Of a stretch of 64,000 nt of DNA, positions 28,675 to 37,529 are shown piece by piece. A program made the translations under genes and the position numbers. The notes under the pieces are model-generated. The model was not told where the DNA came from. It ran no database searches and worked only from the letters and a program-made list of their open reading frames with translations. Within the stretch, counting starts at the first letter, position 1; each line of letters starts with the position of its first letter. The DNA lies in contig NZ_CP013232.1 in the NCBI RefSeq assembly GCF_001584145.1, positions 3,720,001-3,784,000 on the forward strand, written 5' to 3'. The stretch comes from Collimonas fungivorans. GTDB taxonomy: Bacteria; Pseudomonadota; Gammaproteobacteria; Burkholderiales; Burkholderiaceae_D.

Positions 28675-29730
28675 ATGCACAGTCTATCTTCCCCATCCAG
28701 CGCCAGGGGCTGGTCGTTCTGGTGGAAACCGGCGCTGTTCGTACTGGTAGCCGTGGTTGGCCTGTACTACGTCAAATGGTCGCCCTATTACCTCAAATCC
28801 TTCCTGGCCGCCGACAAGCACAGCATTGGCGCATCCATTCTCGACGACCAGCAAGGCACACCCATCGCCGCCGCGCTGGCCTACGCCAAGGTATATTTCC
28901 TGGCGATCTGGAAAGCCGCGGTGCTGGCAGTGATCCTGGGGTCGCTGCTGCAGGTGCTGATCCCGCGCGACTGGCTGCTGCGCCTGTTCGGCCGCGCCGG
29001 CTTTGGCTCGGTGCTGCGCGGCGGCCTGTTCGCCCTGCCCGGCATGATGTGTTCCTGCTGCGCCGCCCCGGTGGTGGCCGGCATGCGCCGCCAAAAAGTT
29101 TCGGTGGGCGCGGCGCTGGCGTTCTGGATCGCCAATCCGGTGCTGAACCCGGCGACGCTGGTGTTCATGGGTTTTGTGCTGGGCTGGGGGTTTACCGCCC
29201 TGCGCCTGGCGGCGGGCCTGGTGCTGGTGCTGGGCGTATCGATGATCGCGCAGCGCATTTCCCGTCCCGAGGAAATCCCGGCGGCAGCGGCAGAAGCAGT
29301 GGTCGAAGCCAGCGCGCCTGCCCGCACCGATTTCCTGGGGCGCTGGGCGCGCACCATATGGCAGCTGTTCTGGAGCACAATCCCTGTGTATGTGCTGGCA
29401 GTGCTGGTGCTGGGCGCGGCCCGGGTCTGGCTGTTCCCGCATGTCGACGGCGCCATGGGCAACAGCCTGCTGTGGCTGGTTCCGCTGGCCATCGCCGGCA
29501 CCCTGTTCGTGATTCCGACCGCGGCCGAAATCCCTATCGTGCAGACCATGATGGCGCTGGGCCTCGGCACTGCGCCGGCAGTGGCGCTGCTGATGACCTT
29601 GCCGAGCATCAGCCTGCCGTCGCTGCTGATGCTGCGCAAGGATTTCGACGCCCGGGTGCTGGTAGCGGTAGCCTTGCTGACCATGCTGGTCGGCGTGATC
29701 AGCGGGCTGGTTGGAGCTGCGCTGCTGTAA
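28675..29730 (+). CDS. Permease of the DUF318/ArsP type
   Basis: A 351-residue inner-membrane protein with about eight to ten helices. The family signature is the Cys-rich LPGMMCSCCAAPVVAGMRRQ in a helix, together with FWIANPVLNPATLVFMGFVL and the mirrored second half ending TLPSISLPSLLMLRKDFDAR. ArsP relatives export trivalent organoarsenicals, but many members have no proven substrate. An earlier in-frame GTG is ignored; ACAGGGTGAATCTTCC precedes the ATG at 28675. Confidence 0.85.
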   Translation: MHSLSSPSSARGWSFWWKPALFVLVAVVGLYYVKWSPYYLKSFLAADKHSIGASILDDQQGTPIAAALAYAKVYFLAIWKAAVLAVILGSLLQVLIPRDWLLRLFGRAGFGSVLRGGLFALPGMMCSCCAAPVVAGMRRQKVSVGAALAFWIANPVLNPATLVFMGFVLGWGFTALRLAAGLVLVLGVSMIAQRISRPEEIPAAAAEAVVEASAPARTDFLGRWARTIWQLFWSTIPVYVLAVLVLGAARVWLFPHVDGAMGNSLLWLVPLAIAGTLFVIPTAAEIPIVQTMMALGLGTAPAVALLMTLPSISLPSLLMLRKDFDARVLVAVALLTMLVGVISGLVGAALL

Positions 29731-29731
29731 C

Positions 29732-30172
29732 CTAACGGTCCCTTAGCGCCGCGGCGCCGGCCACGGCGACTTGCGCATCCTGGTCGGACTGCATGCCGGA
29801 TACGCCTATGCCGCCGATGACGGCGCCGTTGCGCAGCAAAGGCAGCCCGCCTTCGAGCGGCATCAGGTTATCCATCGCCAACAGCCGCAGATGGCTGCCG
29901 CCCTGCCCGAGCGCGTCCTGGAACACCACCGTAGGCCGGCGGAAAGCCACCGCGGTTTCGGCCTTCTGCCGGCTGACCCTGATACTTCCCAGCTGGGCCT
30001 GATCCATCCGCTGCAAAAGCTGCAGGTGGCAGGCGCTGTCCACCACGGCGATTACCATCGGCCAGCCACGCTCCAGGGCAAATTCCTCCGCCGCCTGCAC
30101 CACCGCCCTGGCGTCCGCCAGTGACAGCGGCGGGCCATACGGCACAACAGAACTGGCGCGATCAATTGTCAT
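29732..30172 (-). CDS. GlcG/HbpS-family heme-binding-like protein
   Basis: A 146-residue protein of the GlcG/HbpS family (COG3193), with LADARAVVQAAEEFALERGW, VIAVVDSACHLQLLQRMDQA and the late GGLPLLRNGAVIGGIGVSG. Members bind heme or act as small enzymes or sensors; the role here is unknown. The ATG at 30172 has AGAGGAG 6 bases before it; a second ATG two codons upstream would sit on the ribosome site. Divergent from the LysR gene at 30264 and probably its target. Confidence 0.87.
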   Translation of the reverse strand: MTIDRASSVVPYGPPLSLADARAVVQAAEEFALERGWPMVIAVVDSACHLQLLQRMDQAQLGSIRVSRQKAETAVAFRRPTVVFQDALGQGGSHLRLLAMDNLMPLEGGLPLLRNGAVIGGIGVSGMQSDQDAQVAVAGAAALRDR

Positions 30173-30222
30173 TTCCATCTCCTCTAAAAACGATGGAACA
30201 AGTATAGGTTCTCTCGATTTGC

Positions 30223-30242
30223 TTGATAATGACCATAATCAA
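30223..30242. promoter_or_regulatory. LysR-type operator between GlcG-like gene and lysR
   Basis: A 20-base near-palindrome TTGATAATGACCATAATCAA: TTGAT/ATCAA arms plus inner ATG/CAT match, with mismatches only next to these and at the centre. It contains the T-N11-A pattern of LysR sites and lies 22 bases before the lysR ATG. Confidence 0.6.
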
Positions 30243-30263
30243 CCAATCACTTTCACGTTTCCA

Positions 30264-31148
30264 ATGAAAATCACCTCGATCCAGGATTACGCTGCTTTCG
30301 TCGCCGTGGTTGACGAAGGCAGCCTGACAGCCGCCGCCCGCCGGCTCGGGCGCTCGGTGCAAGCGGTCAGCATCTCCCTCAAGAACCTGGAAGACGAACT
30401 GGAACTGACGCTGGTGACGCGCAGCACGCGCCGCTGCAACCCGACACCAGCCGGCCTGAAATTTGCGTCCCGCCTGCGCACCGTGCTTGCCGACATCAGC
30501 GATGCCCATGCCGAAGTGCTGGACGATGCTGCGCAATTGAGCGGTCCGGTCAGGATCGGGGCATCCACCCTGTTCGGCCTCGATTTCCTGATGCCGATAC
30601 TGGCAGGTTTTATCGAGCGGCAGCCCGACATCGCCATCGAACTGGCGTTGTCGGATCGCCATGTCGATCTCGCAAAGGAAGGCCTGGACCTGGCGATCCG
30701 CATCGGCCACCTGAAGCAGCCGGACCTCAAGGCCAGGAAACTCGGCGTGCTGCGCCGTGTGGTGGTCGGTGCGCCCGGTTATCTGGCGCGCCGCGGTCGC
30801 CCAGGTAACCCCGGCGACCTGCTGCAGCACGACTGCATCTTGCGGCGCAATGCCAGGCAGCAGGAAAGCTGGAGTTTCAGCTCCGGCAATATCGTGGTGT
30901 CCGGCCGCTTCAGTTCCGACAGCGCCCTGGCCCGGCAGCGTGCGGCCACTCTCGGCCTAGGCTTGTGCATGGCCCCGCTGTGGCAAGTCAGCAGCCTGGT
31001 TGATGGCGGCCAGCTGGAAGTAGTACTCGATGATTTTGCATTGCCCGGCTTGCCGATCCATATCGTGTGGCCGGAAGGCCGTACGCCGCGCCGGGTGCGC
31101 GCGGTGATCGACCTGCTCGCCGCGCGTCTGTCCGTAACCGGGCTTTGA
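30264..31148 (+). CDS. LysR-family transcriptional regulator
   Basis: A 294-residue LysR protein. The HTH is AAFVAVVDEGSLTAAARRLG plus RSVQAVSISLKNLEDEL, and the effector domain starts at SGPVRIGASTLFGLDFLMPI. A weak upstream TTG is in frame, but the ATG at 30264 gives the usual start MKITSIQDYAAFV. It is divergent from the GlcG-like gene, with a LysR-type palindrome between them, and its 3' end abuts the convergent hydrolase gene. Confidence 0.9.
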   Translation: MKITSIQDYAAFVAVVDEGSLTAAARRLGRSVQAVSISLKNLEDELELTLVTRSTRRCNPTPAGLKFASRLRTVLADISDAHAEVLDDAAQLSGPVRIGASTLFGLDFLMPILAGFIERQPDIAIELALSDRHVDLAKEGLDLAIRIGHLKQPDLKARKLGVLRRVVVGAPGYLARRGRPGNPGDLLQHDCILRRNARQQESWSFSSGNIVVSGRFSSDSALARQRAATLGLGLCMAPLWQVSSLVDGGQLEVVLDDFALPGLPIHIVWPEGRTPRRVRAVIDLLAARLSVTGL

Positions 31149-31151
31149 TCT

Positions 31152-32255
31152 TTATTTTTTTGCCGACTCTTTCAGCAGGTCGGCCAGATAGGATTGCCAT
31201 ACCGCTGCGCGCGTGTGCGTGCCGTGGCCATAGGTTTGGTCGCTGATCGGGATCAACACGTAACGGCCATTCTTGATTTTTTTCACCTGGACTTCGGCGA
31301 TGCCGGTTTCCGGCGGATTGATGAAATCGTCGGCAGAGTTGACCCACATGAGCGGCGCGGTGATCTTACCCAGGCTGGCGGACGGGTCGTAATTGCGCGA
31401 CGCACTGACCTGGTACAGCAAATCGTTGGCGTCGAGCGTGGCCAGGTCCTTTGTCACATGCTCCGTGACGTAGGCATCCGCGGCGTCGCGCGTCGGATAA
31501 TCTTTTTGCTGCTGGTGCGGCGCGCTGCCGGCGATCAGCAGCAGATCTGCCGCAGTGCGCAAGCCTTGTTGCGGCTGGGTCTTGTAATCGCCGCGCTGCC
31601 ATGCCGGATCGCTGGTGATGCCGTCGATCAGCATCTTGCGCCAGGCGCGGTTACGGCCGGCAATCGGCACCGGCTGGCAGGCCAGCGGCATCAGCGCATC
31701 CATGAACGAGGGATAGGTTTCGCCCCAGACAAAAGAATGCATGCAACCCATCGAGGTTCCCATCACCAGGCGCAAATGATCTACGCCCAGGCCCTGGGTG
31801 ACCAAAGCGTACTGCGCGGCGACCATGTCGTCATAGTCGTATTTCGGAAAACGCGCATGCAGGCCGTCGCTGGGTTTTGAGGATTTGCCGTGGCCGATGC
31901 CGTCGGGCAGGATGACGTACATCTTGGCCGGATCGAGCAAGCCGCCAGGCGCAAACAGGATATTGGCAAATTGCGGCCGCAAGAATTGATGGCCGTCGCC
32001 GCCGGTGCCGTGCATGACAATCACCGCATTGTTCACATGTCCGTCCGCATCGCGTTTTGGCGTGCCCAAGGTGGTGTAGTGCAGCTTCAGCGCGGGCAGC
32101 GTTTCACCGGAACGGAACTTGAAATCATGTACGACAAATTCCCCTTCCTTGGTGGTCAGCGCCGGCGCCGATTGCGCCAGTGCTGCGCAGCCGGTAGCTC
32201 CGATGACGGCGGTAAAAGCAGCAACGGCAACATATCTAGGGAGGAAACGGGTCAT
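31152..32255 (-). CDS. Alpha/beta hydrolase of the homoserine acetyltransferase-like fold
   Basis: A 367-residue protein with an N-terminal signal or lipobox (VIGATGCAALAQ). The core has NAVIVMHGTGGDGHQFLRPQ, the nucleophile elbow VMGTSMGCMHSFVWGE (Ser) and a late His in QTYGHGTHTR; PLMWVNSADDFINPPE supplies the Asp region. This is the MetX/acetyltransferase-type branch of the family, but the leader peptide and missing pathway genes argue for an exported esterase-like enzyme rather than MetX. Divergent LysR at 32396 may regulate it. Confidence 0.83.
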   Translation of the reverse strand: MTRFLPRYVAVAAFTAVIGATGCAALAQSAPALTTKEGEFVVHDFKFRSGETLPALKLHYTTLGTPKRDADGHVNNAVIVMHGTGGDGHQFLRPQFANILFAPGGLLDPAKMYVILPDGIGHGKSSKPSDGLHARFPKYDYDDMVAAQYALVTQGLGVDHLRLVMGTSMGCMHSFVWGETYPSFMDALMPLACQPVPIAGRNRAWRKMLIDGITSDPAWQRGDYKTQPQQGLRTAADLLLIAGSAPHQQQKDYPTRDAADAYVTEHVTKDLATLDANDLLYQVSASRNYDPSASLGKITAPLMWVNSADDFINPPETGIAEVQVKKIKNGRYVLIPISDQTYGHGTHTRAAVWQSYLADLLKESAKK

Positions 32256-32395
32256 TGCCGGTCTCGATGTTCTGGTTGTTGGATTGCTGTTACGTTAATC
32301 AAGCTCCACCGATATGTCAAACGGCGGGTTGGACAGAATTAGGCAAATGGGTAAGAATCGTCGATACAATTCAACCCAGGACAACAATTGCCGCC

Positions 32396-33304
32396 ATGGA
32401 CAGACTTGAAGCACTGCGCCTCTTCACCCATATCGTCGACCTGGGCAGCTTTACCAAGGCCGCAGGATTGCTGGAAATTCCGCGCGCCACCGCCACCCAC
32501 GCCATGAAGGAACTGGAACGGCGGCTGGGAACACGGCTGCTGGAACGGACCACGCGTAACGTCAAGCCGACCCTGGACGGCCGCGCCTTCTATGAACGCT
32601 GCTGCCGGATCCTGGCCGATGTCGAAGACGCGGAAGCCTCGCTCGACACCAGCGCCGCCAATCCCGGCGGCGTGCTGCGCCTGGGTTTGCACGGCACCCA
32701 TGCTACCCAGATCATCCTGCCGCGGCTGGCCGAATTCCGCGAACGTTATCCGCGCCTGAACATCGCGATCAGCAGCGGCGACCGGCTGGTCGACCTGGTC
32801 GGCGAAGGGATAGACTGCGTGGTGCGGGTCGGCGTGCCCAAGGATTCATCACTAATCGCCAGGCGGCTGGCGGCGCTGCCGGAGGTCATCTGCGCCAGCC
32901 CGGAATACCTGGAACGCTGGGGCGTTCCTCAGGCGCCGGAGGACCTGGCGGCGCACCAGGCGGTCGGCTTTTTCACGCGCAGCCACAATATCCAATACCC
33001 GTTCACTTTGCTGCGCAATGGCCAGGCAGAAGAATACAAGGCCGGCAGCTGGATAGCAGTCGACAGCGCCGACAGCTATACACAATGCGCGCTGCTCGGA
33101 TTCGGCCTGATCCAGGTGCCGCGCTTCCGGGTCGAACAATACCTGCAGAGCGGCCGGCTGGTGGCGGTGCTGGGCGACTGGGCTTGCCCCGAGCTGCCGG
33201 TGCTGGCGCTGTACCCATCCCATCATCAGCTGTCGCCCAGGGTCAAGGTGTTTGTCGACTGGGTGGTGCAGGTGTATGCCGAATATTTTGCTGGCCAGGC
33301 TTAG
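32396..33304 (+). CDS. LysR-family transcriptional regulator
   Basis: A 302-residue LysR protein with the HTH FTHIVDLGSFTKAAGLLEIP and RATATHAMKELERRLGTRLL, and an effector domain from GGVLRLGLHGTHATQIILPR. An upstream extension of 47 residues is in frame but non-conserved; the ATG at 32396 (MDRLEALRLF) is the canonical LysR start. It stands back to back with the hydrolase gene, 140 bases apart, the usual place for the LysR target. Confidence 0.9.
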   Translation: MDRLEALRLFTHIVDLGSFTKAAGLLEIPRATATHAMKELERRLGTRLLERTTRNVKPTLDGRAFYERCCRILADVEDAEASLDTSAANPGGVLRLGLHGTHATQIILPRLAEFRERYPRLNIAISSGDRLVDLVGEGIDCVVRVGVPKDSSLIARRLAALPEVICASPEYLERWGVPQAPEDLAAHQAVGFFTRSHNIQYPFTLLRNGQAEEYKAGSWIAVDSADSYTQCALLGFGLIQVPRFRVEQYLQSGRLVAVLGDWACPELPVLALYPSHHQLSPRVKVFVDWVVQVYAEYFAGQA

Positions 33305-33364
33305 GGCCGCATAACGGTATACTGTCTCACTTTTGCAATTCTGCCTTACCTGAAAGACAACGCC

Positions 33365-33709
33365 ATGAGCACCTTGCCCGCATGCCCGAAATGCAGTTCC
33401 GAATTCACCTACGAGGACGGCGGCCTCTACATCTGCCCGGAATGCGCCCATGAATGGTCGGCGCAGGCTGCCGCCGAATCGGGCGCGGACGGCGCCAAGG
33501 TTTACCGCGACGCGGTCGGCAATGTCTTGCAGGACGGCGACACGGTGACCGTGATCAAGGATCTGAAACTGAAGGGTTCGGGCGGCGTGGTCAAGGTCGG
33601 CACCAAGGTGAAGAATATCCGCCTGGTCGACAGCGACCACGACATCGACTGCAAGATCGACGGTTTCGGCGCCATGAGCCTGAAATCGGAATTCGTCAAG
33701 AAGGTGTAA
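33365..33709 (+). CDS. yjdM: Zinc-ribbon protein YjdM (PhnA family)
   Basis: A 114-residue protein with an N-terminal zinc ribbon (CPKC at about residue 8 and CPEC at about residue 24) and a C-terminal SH3-like PhnA domain ([40 protein letters not shown]). Although once linked to phosphonate use as PhnA, the family is not a phosphonoacetate hydrolase, and its role is unknown. Length fits the E. coli protein (111 residues). Confidence 0.93.
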   Translation: MSTLPACPKCSSEFTYEDGGLYICPECAHEWSAQAAAESGADGAKVYRDAVGNVLQDGDTVTVIKDLKLKGSGGVVKVGTKVKNIRLVDSDHDIDCKIDGFGAMSLKSEFVKKV

Positions 33710-33784
33710 TGTGTGCGGGAGCGCAGACTCCTGTCAGAATGCGGTTTCCGAGTTGCCCGACCAAGTGCGTCCCATATAGACACC

Positions 33785-35128
33785 ATGCCGAGACATAATC
33801 CAGCACTGCACCGCATACAAAAAGCGCCGATGACCACACAACGCCTGCGGCTCCTGATCACCGGAGCGGTGGTGGCGATCGCCGTGGTGGGCTGGGCCCT
33901 GGTGACCATCCTCAAGCCGGCCACTCAGCGCACCATCGTCATCACTGCCGGCGCCGACAAAGGCATCTACAACAGTTTCGCCGAGCGCTATGCGCCTCTG
34001 CTGAAGCGCGAAGGCATCACCCTCGATATCCGCAGCTCTTCCGGTTCGGTGGAAAACTACCAGCGGCTGAAGGATCCCGAGAGCGAATACGAAGTCGGCT
34101 TCATCCAGTCCGGCACCACCACTCCGTCCGAAAACGACCAGCTGCAGACCATCGCCGCCATCTCCTACGAGCCGATCTGGGTGTTCTACCGCGGCGACAC
34201 CGTCATCAACCGGCTGGCGCAACTGAAAGGCAAGCGGATTTCCATCGGCGTTCCCGGCAGCGGCCTGCTGAAAGTTTCGCGCACCCTGCTCGGCCACAGC
34301 GGCATCAACGCCGACAACGCCAAGCTGCTGGAAATGGATGCCTACAAGGCTTACCAGAACCTGGAGAACGGCCAGCTGGACGCCGCCTTCTTTATCGGCC
34401 GGCCGGACGCGGCGATGCAGCAGATGCTGCTCAACAGCGACCTCAAGCTGATGAGCTTTGCCCAGGCCGACGCCCTGGTGCTGAAATTCCCTTCACTCTC
34501 CAAGATCATCTTCCCGCGCGCCTCGACCAGCGTCGCCAACGACCTGCCGCAAGCCGACGTCACCTTGCTGGCCGCCACTGCGCTGCTGGTGTCCAAGGAC
34601 ACCCTGCATCCGGCGCTGGTCTACCTGCTGCTGGAAGCCGCCAATACCGCCCACGCCCGCGAAGACTATTTCACCCCGCGCGGCACCTTCCCCAACCTGA
34701 ACACGGACGACTTCCCGATCTCCGACGAAAGCACGCGCTACTTCAAATCCGGCCGCCCCTTCCTGCAGCGCTACCTGCCGTTCTGGCTGGCCAGCTTCAT
34801 CGAACGCCGCCTGCTGATCCTGCTGCCGTTCATGGCGCTGCTGTTCGGCCTGCTGCAGGCATTGCCGCGCATGGTGGAATCGCGCATGAAAAACCGGCTG
34901 GTGGTTTGGTACCGCGAGATCAAGTCGCTGGAGGATGAAATATGGGGCACCAAGCAACCCAGCAAGGAACAGGTCGCTCAATGGCGCGACGACATCGAGA
35001 ACATCGACGCCAACGCCAGCCAGATACGCATTCCGCAGCGTTATTTCCAGGATGTGTATGCGCTCAAGCAGGCTATCCGGGTGGTGCGGGAACGGATTGT
35101 CCAGGTTGCCCAAAAAGTTGAGCAATAA
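33785..35128 (+). CDS. TAXI-family TRAP transporter solute-binding protein
   Basis: About 447 residues from this ATG; a second ATG at 33830 (MTTQRLRLLITG) would give 432 and starts right at the N-terminal helix LRLLITGAVVAIAVVGWALV, so the start is uncertain. The TAXI domain shows ITAGADKGIYNSFAERYAPL and QRLKDPESEYEVGFIQSG. Unlike classic periplasmic TAXI proteins there is a second membrane helix near residue 345 (RRLLILLPFMALLFGLLQAL) and a cytoplasmic helical tail. No TRAP permease gene is adjacent. Binding of a small acid is probable but unproven. Confidence 0.82.
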   Translation: MPRHNPALHRIQKAPMTTQRLRLLITGAVVAIAVVGWALVTILKPATQRTIVITAGADKGIYNSFAERYAPLLKREGITLDIRSSSGSVENYQRLKDPESEYEVGFIQSGTTTPSENDQLQTIAAISYEPIWVFYRGDTVINRLAQLKGKRISIGVPGSGLLKVSRTLLGHSGINADNAKLLEMDAYKAYQNLENGQLDAAFFIGRPDAAMQQMLLNSDLKLMSFAQADALVLKFPSLSKIIFPRASTSVANDLPQADVTLLAATALLVSKDTLHPALVYLLLEAANTAHAREDYFTPRGTFPNLNTDDFPISDESTRYFKSGRPFLQRYLPFWLASFIERRLLILLPFMALLFGLLQALPRMVESRMKNRLVVWYREIKSLEDEIWGTKQPSKEQVAQWRDDIENIDANASQIRIPQRYFQDVYALKQAIRVVRERIVQVAQKVEQ

Positions 35129-35152
35129 ATTTAACCATTAGAATTCTTAAAT

Positions 35153-35175
35153 GACAATTTACCCGCTAAATTGTC
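35153..35175. repeat. Perfect AT-rich dyad after TAXI gene
   Basis: GACAATTTA-CCCGC-TAAATTGTC, 24 bases after the stop. No T-tract follows, so a terminator role is doubtful; it could be an operator of unknown use. Confidence 0.35.
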
Positions 35176-35269
35176 GCGGAGCGAACGCTGCGTACCTGTG
35201 CAACAGGCTCTGGAGCGGCGATAGACCTATTTTTCAGCCGGCAAGGAAATACTAGCCGCGTCAGTTTTT

Positions 35270-35935
35270 TCAGGCGGTCGGTGGCTTGCCAGTGAAAACC
35301 GCCAATTGAGCGTCGAACGCACGCTTGTAGGCGGGCCGCGCTTCACCCCGGGCGACATACGCAGAGAGGTTCGGATATTCGCCCAGCATGCCCGATGCTT
35401 TCAACCTAAGCAGTACCGTCACCATCATCAGGTCGCCCGCGCTGAATGCACCATCTAGCCAGTCGGCGTCGCCAAGGCAATCGGAAAGTTCGCCCAGCCG
35501 ATCACGGATGCGATTCTTGACGAGAGGCAGGCGCTGCTCGTACCAGGTCTTGTCGCCCTCCAGGAACTTGGCGATTTGGAGATCAAGAATCGGCGCCTCA
35601 ACGGTATTGAGTGCGGCAAACAACCATGTGATTGCGCGCGCGCGGGCATTCGCATCGGCAGGCAGCAGGCCTGCATGGCGCTCTGCGATATGGAATACGA
35701 TCGCCCCCGATTCGAACAGGGCAAGGTCGCCTTCTTCATAGGTCGGAATCTGCCCGAAAGGATGAAGCGCTCGATGCGCGGGTTCCTTCATCGCAGCGAA
35801 CGAAACAAGACGAACTTCGTAAGGTTGGCCCACTTCTTCCAGCGCCCAGCGAACGCGCATGTCACGCGCAAGTCCCTTGCCGCCATCGGGCGACCGTTCA
35901 AAGGCGGTAATAGTGGGGATCATTGGAAGGGCCAT
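35270..35935 (-). CDS. Glutathione S-transferase family protein
   Basis: A 221-residue GST with a thioredoxin-like N-terminal domain (RVRWALEEVGQPYEVRLVSF, HPFGQIPTYEEGDLALFESG with the cis-Pro and the ES glutathione contact) and an all-helical C-terminal domain (LSDCLGDADWLDGAFSAGDL, with the N-cap motif). AAAGGAG lies 8 bases before the ATG at 35935; a longer frame is not conserved. Next upstream is a TetR gene on the same strand, then a divergent RidA gene, a grouping that suggests a joint response to a reactive compound. Confidence 0.9.
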   Translation of the reverse strand: MALPMIPTITAFERSPDGGKGLARDMRVRWALEEVGQPYEVRLVSFAAMKEPAHRALHPFGQIPTYEEGDLALFESGAIVFHIAERHAGLLPADANARARAITWLFAALNTVEAPILDLQIAKFLEGDKTWYEQRLPLVKNRIRDRLGELSDCLGDADWLDGAFSAGDLMMVTVLLRLKASGMLGEYPNLSAYVARGEARPAYKRAFDAQLAVFTGKPPTA

Positions 35936-36154
35936 GGTGGTTTCTCCTTTGCCGGATGTCTCGTTGAGTGCCGGATACGCATTTTTGCCGCTCACTTACT
36001 AGACGGTCGAGATAGGGCTAAATCGACATCCCTGGACTATTTTTTTGCCGGTCCTCAAAGATCGGGTAAATCGATGTCCCAAACGAAACCATTCAAGCAA
36101 AAGAACAGCCTCCACTCAAATCGGGTGTAATACATATAGCATGCGTCAGAGTCA

Positions 36155-36748
36155 TCAACCCTTGGCCTGCAATAATCCAGCGGCAAGATGACGAAAAGCC
36201 TCGACCGCTTTGACAAAGACGGCTGGCGGATCATCCGCGGCGGCAATCCAGAGCGAGGCATTGAGCGCCGCGCCATTGACCAGCCGGCCGGTAGCTTCCG
36301 CATCCACCGGCTTGACCGTGCCCTCATCGATGAGCTCCTGGATCATTTGCGTTGTCCTGCGAAGACAGACATTCTGGTTGGGCCATTGCGACGGATCGCC
36401 GAGCACAGCCGGTCCGTCGCGCAGCATGATCCTCTGGATCTCAGGCTCCAGAGCCATCTGGATGTATGCGATACATTCCGCAAGAAATCCAAGCCATGCG
36501 GTTTCCGCGCCGTCCTGGGCGGCACGCGCCCGTGCCCCCATTTCCGCGTCTATCTGGTCGACCACCGCCTGCAACAACCCCTTCTTGTCGCCGAAGTTGT
36601 GGTACAGCGCACCTCGCGTCAGGCCCGCTTCGGCGGTCAGGTCGTCCATGGAGGCCGCCGCGTAACCTTTCGCGGCAAAAGCCTTTCGGGCCGCCTGAAT
36701 CAGCTTGGCCCTGGTCTCTTCCACCATTTGCGCACGTCGTTTTGTCAC
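36155..36748 (-). CDS. TetR-family transcriptional repressor
   Basis: A 197-residue TetR protein. The N-terminal HTH is ETRAKLIQAARKAFAAKGYA followed by ASMDDLTAEAGLTRGALYHN and FGDKKGLLQAV; the C-terminal helical ligand domain (about residues 75-195) is typical of the family. It is divergent from the RidA gene, and three operator-like dyads of the form ACATACG-NNN-CGTATGT lie in the 207 bases between them, the first 13 bases before its own ATG. It therefore probably represses itself and ridA, and perhaps the GST gene downstream of it. Confidence 0.92.
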   Translation of the reverse strand: MTKRRAQMVEETRAKLIQAARKAFAAKGYAAASMDDLTAEAGLTRGALYHNFGDKKGLLQAVVDQIDAEMGARARAAQDGAETAWLGFLAECIAYIQMALEPEIQRIMLRDGPAVLGDPSQWPNQNVCLRRTTQMIQELIDEGTVKPVDAEATGRLVNGAALNASLWIAAADDPPAVFVKAVEAFRHLAAGLLQAKG

Positions 36749-36760
36749 TGGCTATCCTAA

Positions 36761-36835
36761 AAAATAACATACGCTCCGTATGTTATTTTACATACGAAGC
36801 GTATTTTTGCTTATACTAACATACGAGAGGTATAT
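36761..36835. promoter_or_regulatory. Triple TetR-type operator
   Basis: Site 1 (36761-36789) has perfect 13-base arms AAAATAACATACG and CGTATGTTATTTT around CTC. Site 2 (36790-36805) is ACATACG-AAG-CGTATTT-like, and site 3 (36819-36835) is ACATACG-AGA-GGTATAT. The centres are 23 and 29 bases apart. The decreasing match suggests one strong and two auxiliary sites. Confidence 0.75.
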
Positions 36836-36955
36836 CAACGACCGCCGTGGTGGTTGAAGCGCCCGCCATCCGAAACAGCCGTGCCAAGGTGCCTCGCCAT
36901 GTCGATGAAACCACATTGCGCCGGGAGTTCGGACTATCTTAATAGGAGTTACACA

Positions 36956-37354
36956 ATGTCAAAACGCGATGCAATCTTCCCTGCCGGTCGTCAGGCGCTC
37001 TACGAGATCAACCGTTATTCGGCAGCAATCCGCTCGGGCGACTTGCTGTTCGTCTCGGGCCAGGTCGGCAGCCGCGAGGACGGGTCGCCCGAGCCGGTCT
37101 TCCAAAAGCAGGTCCAGCTTGCCTTCGACAATCTCGCCGCGGTGCTGAAGGCCGCCGGCTGCACATTCGACGATGTTGTCGACGTCACCACCTTTCACAC
37201 TGATCCGGCAGCGCAATGGGAGGCGATTAACGCCGTGCGACTACAGGCAATCGGTGAACAGCCTTATCCGAACTGGACTGCGGTCGGCGTCAATTGGCTC
37301 GCCGGCTTCGATTTTGAAATCAAGGTCATTGCGCGTATCCCTCACTCGGCCTGA
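36956..37354 (+). CDS. RidA-family protein
   Basis: A 132-residue RidA/YjgF/YER057c-type protein. LLFVSGQVGSREDGSPEPVF and the C-terminal YPNWTAVGVNWLAGFDFEIK followed by VIARIP are typical. Classical RidA deaminates reactive imines from PLP enzymes using a conserved Arg; here the position before the final motif reads NWTAVGV without the usual Arg, so it may belong to one of the Rid2-7 groups with unknown activity. AGGAG lies 8 bases before the ATG at 36956; earlier frame ignored. Divergent from tetR and very likely under its operators. Confidence 0.87.
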   Translation: MSKRDAIFPAGRQALYEINRYSAAIRSGDLLFVSGQVGSREDGSPEPVFQKQVQLAFDNLAAVLKAAGCTFDDVVDVTTFHTDPAAQWEAINAVRLQAIGEQPYPNWTAVGVNWLAGFDFEIKVIARIPHSA

Positions 37355-37378
37355 CCAACATCATCGGAGCGGATCGGT

Positions 37379-37409
37379 GGCGGCGCCTTGCTTCCGGGCG
37401 CCGCCCTTT
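37379..37409 (+). terminator. Terminator-like hairpin after ridA
   Basis: GGCGGCGCC (37379-37387) and GGCGCCGCC (37397-37405), with CTTTC after the second arm. A strong stem but a short T-run. Confidence 0.55.
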
Positions 37410-37529
37410 CATTAACCAGGGCTTCGCGGGATGAATCAATTTAATGTTGACTAAGCAATTTTTCCATGCCACTTTACGTTAGCCGTTTTTCCAGTTTTGT
37501 TAAAGGCTTGATTACGTAATGCCATACAA

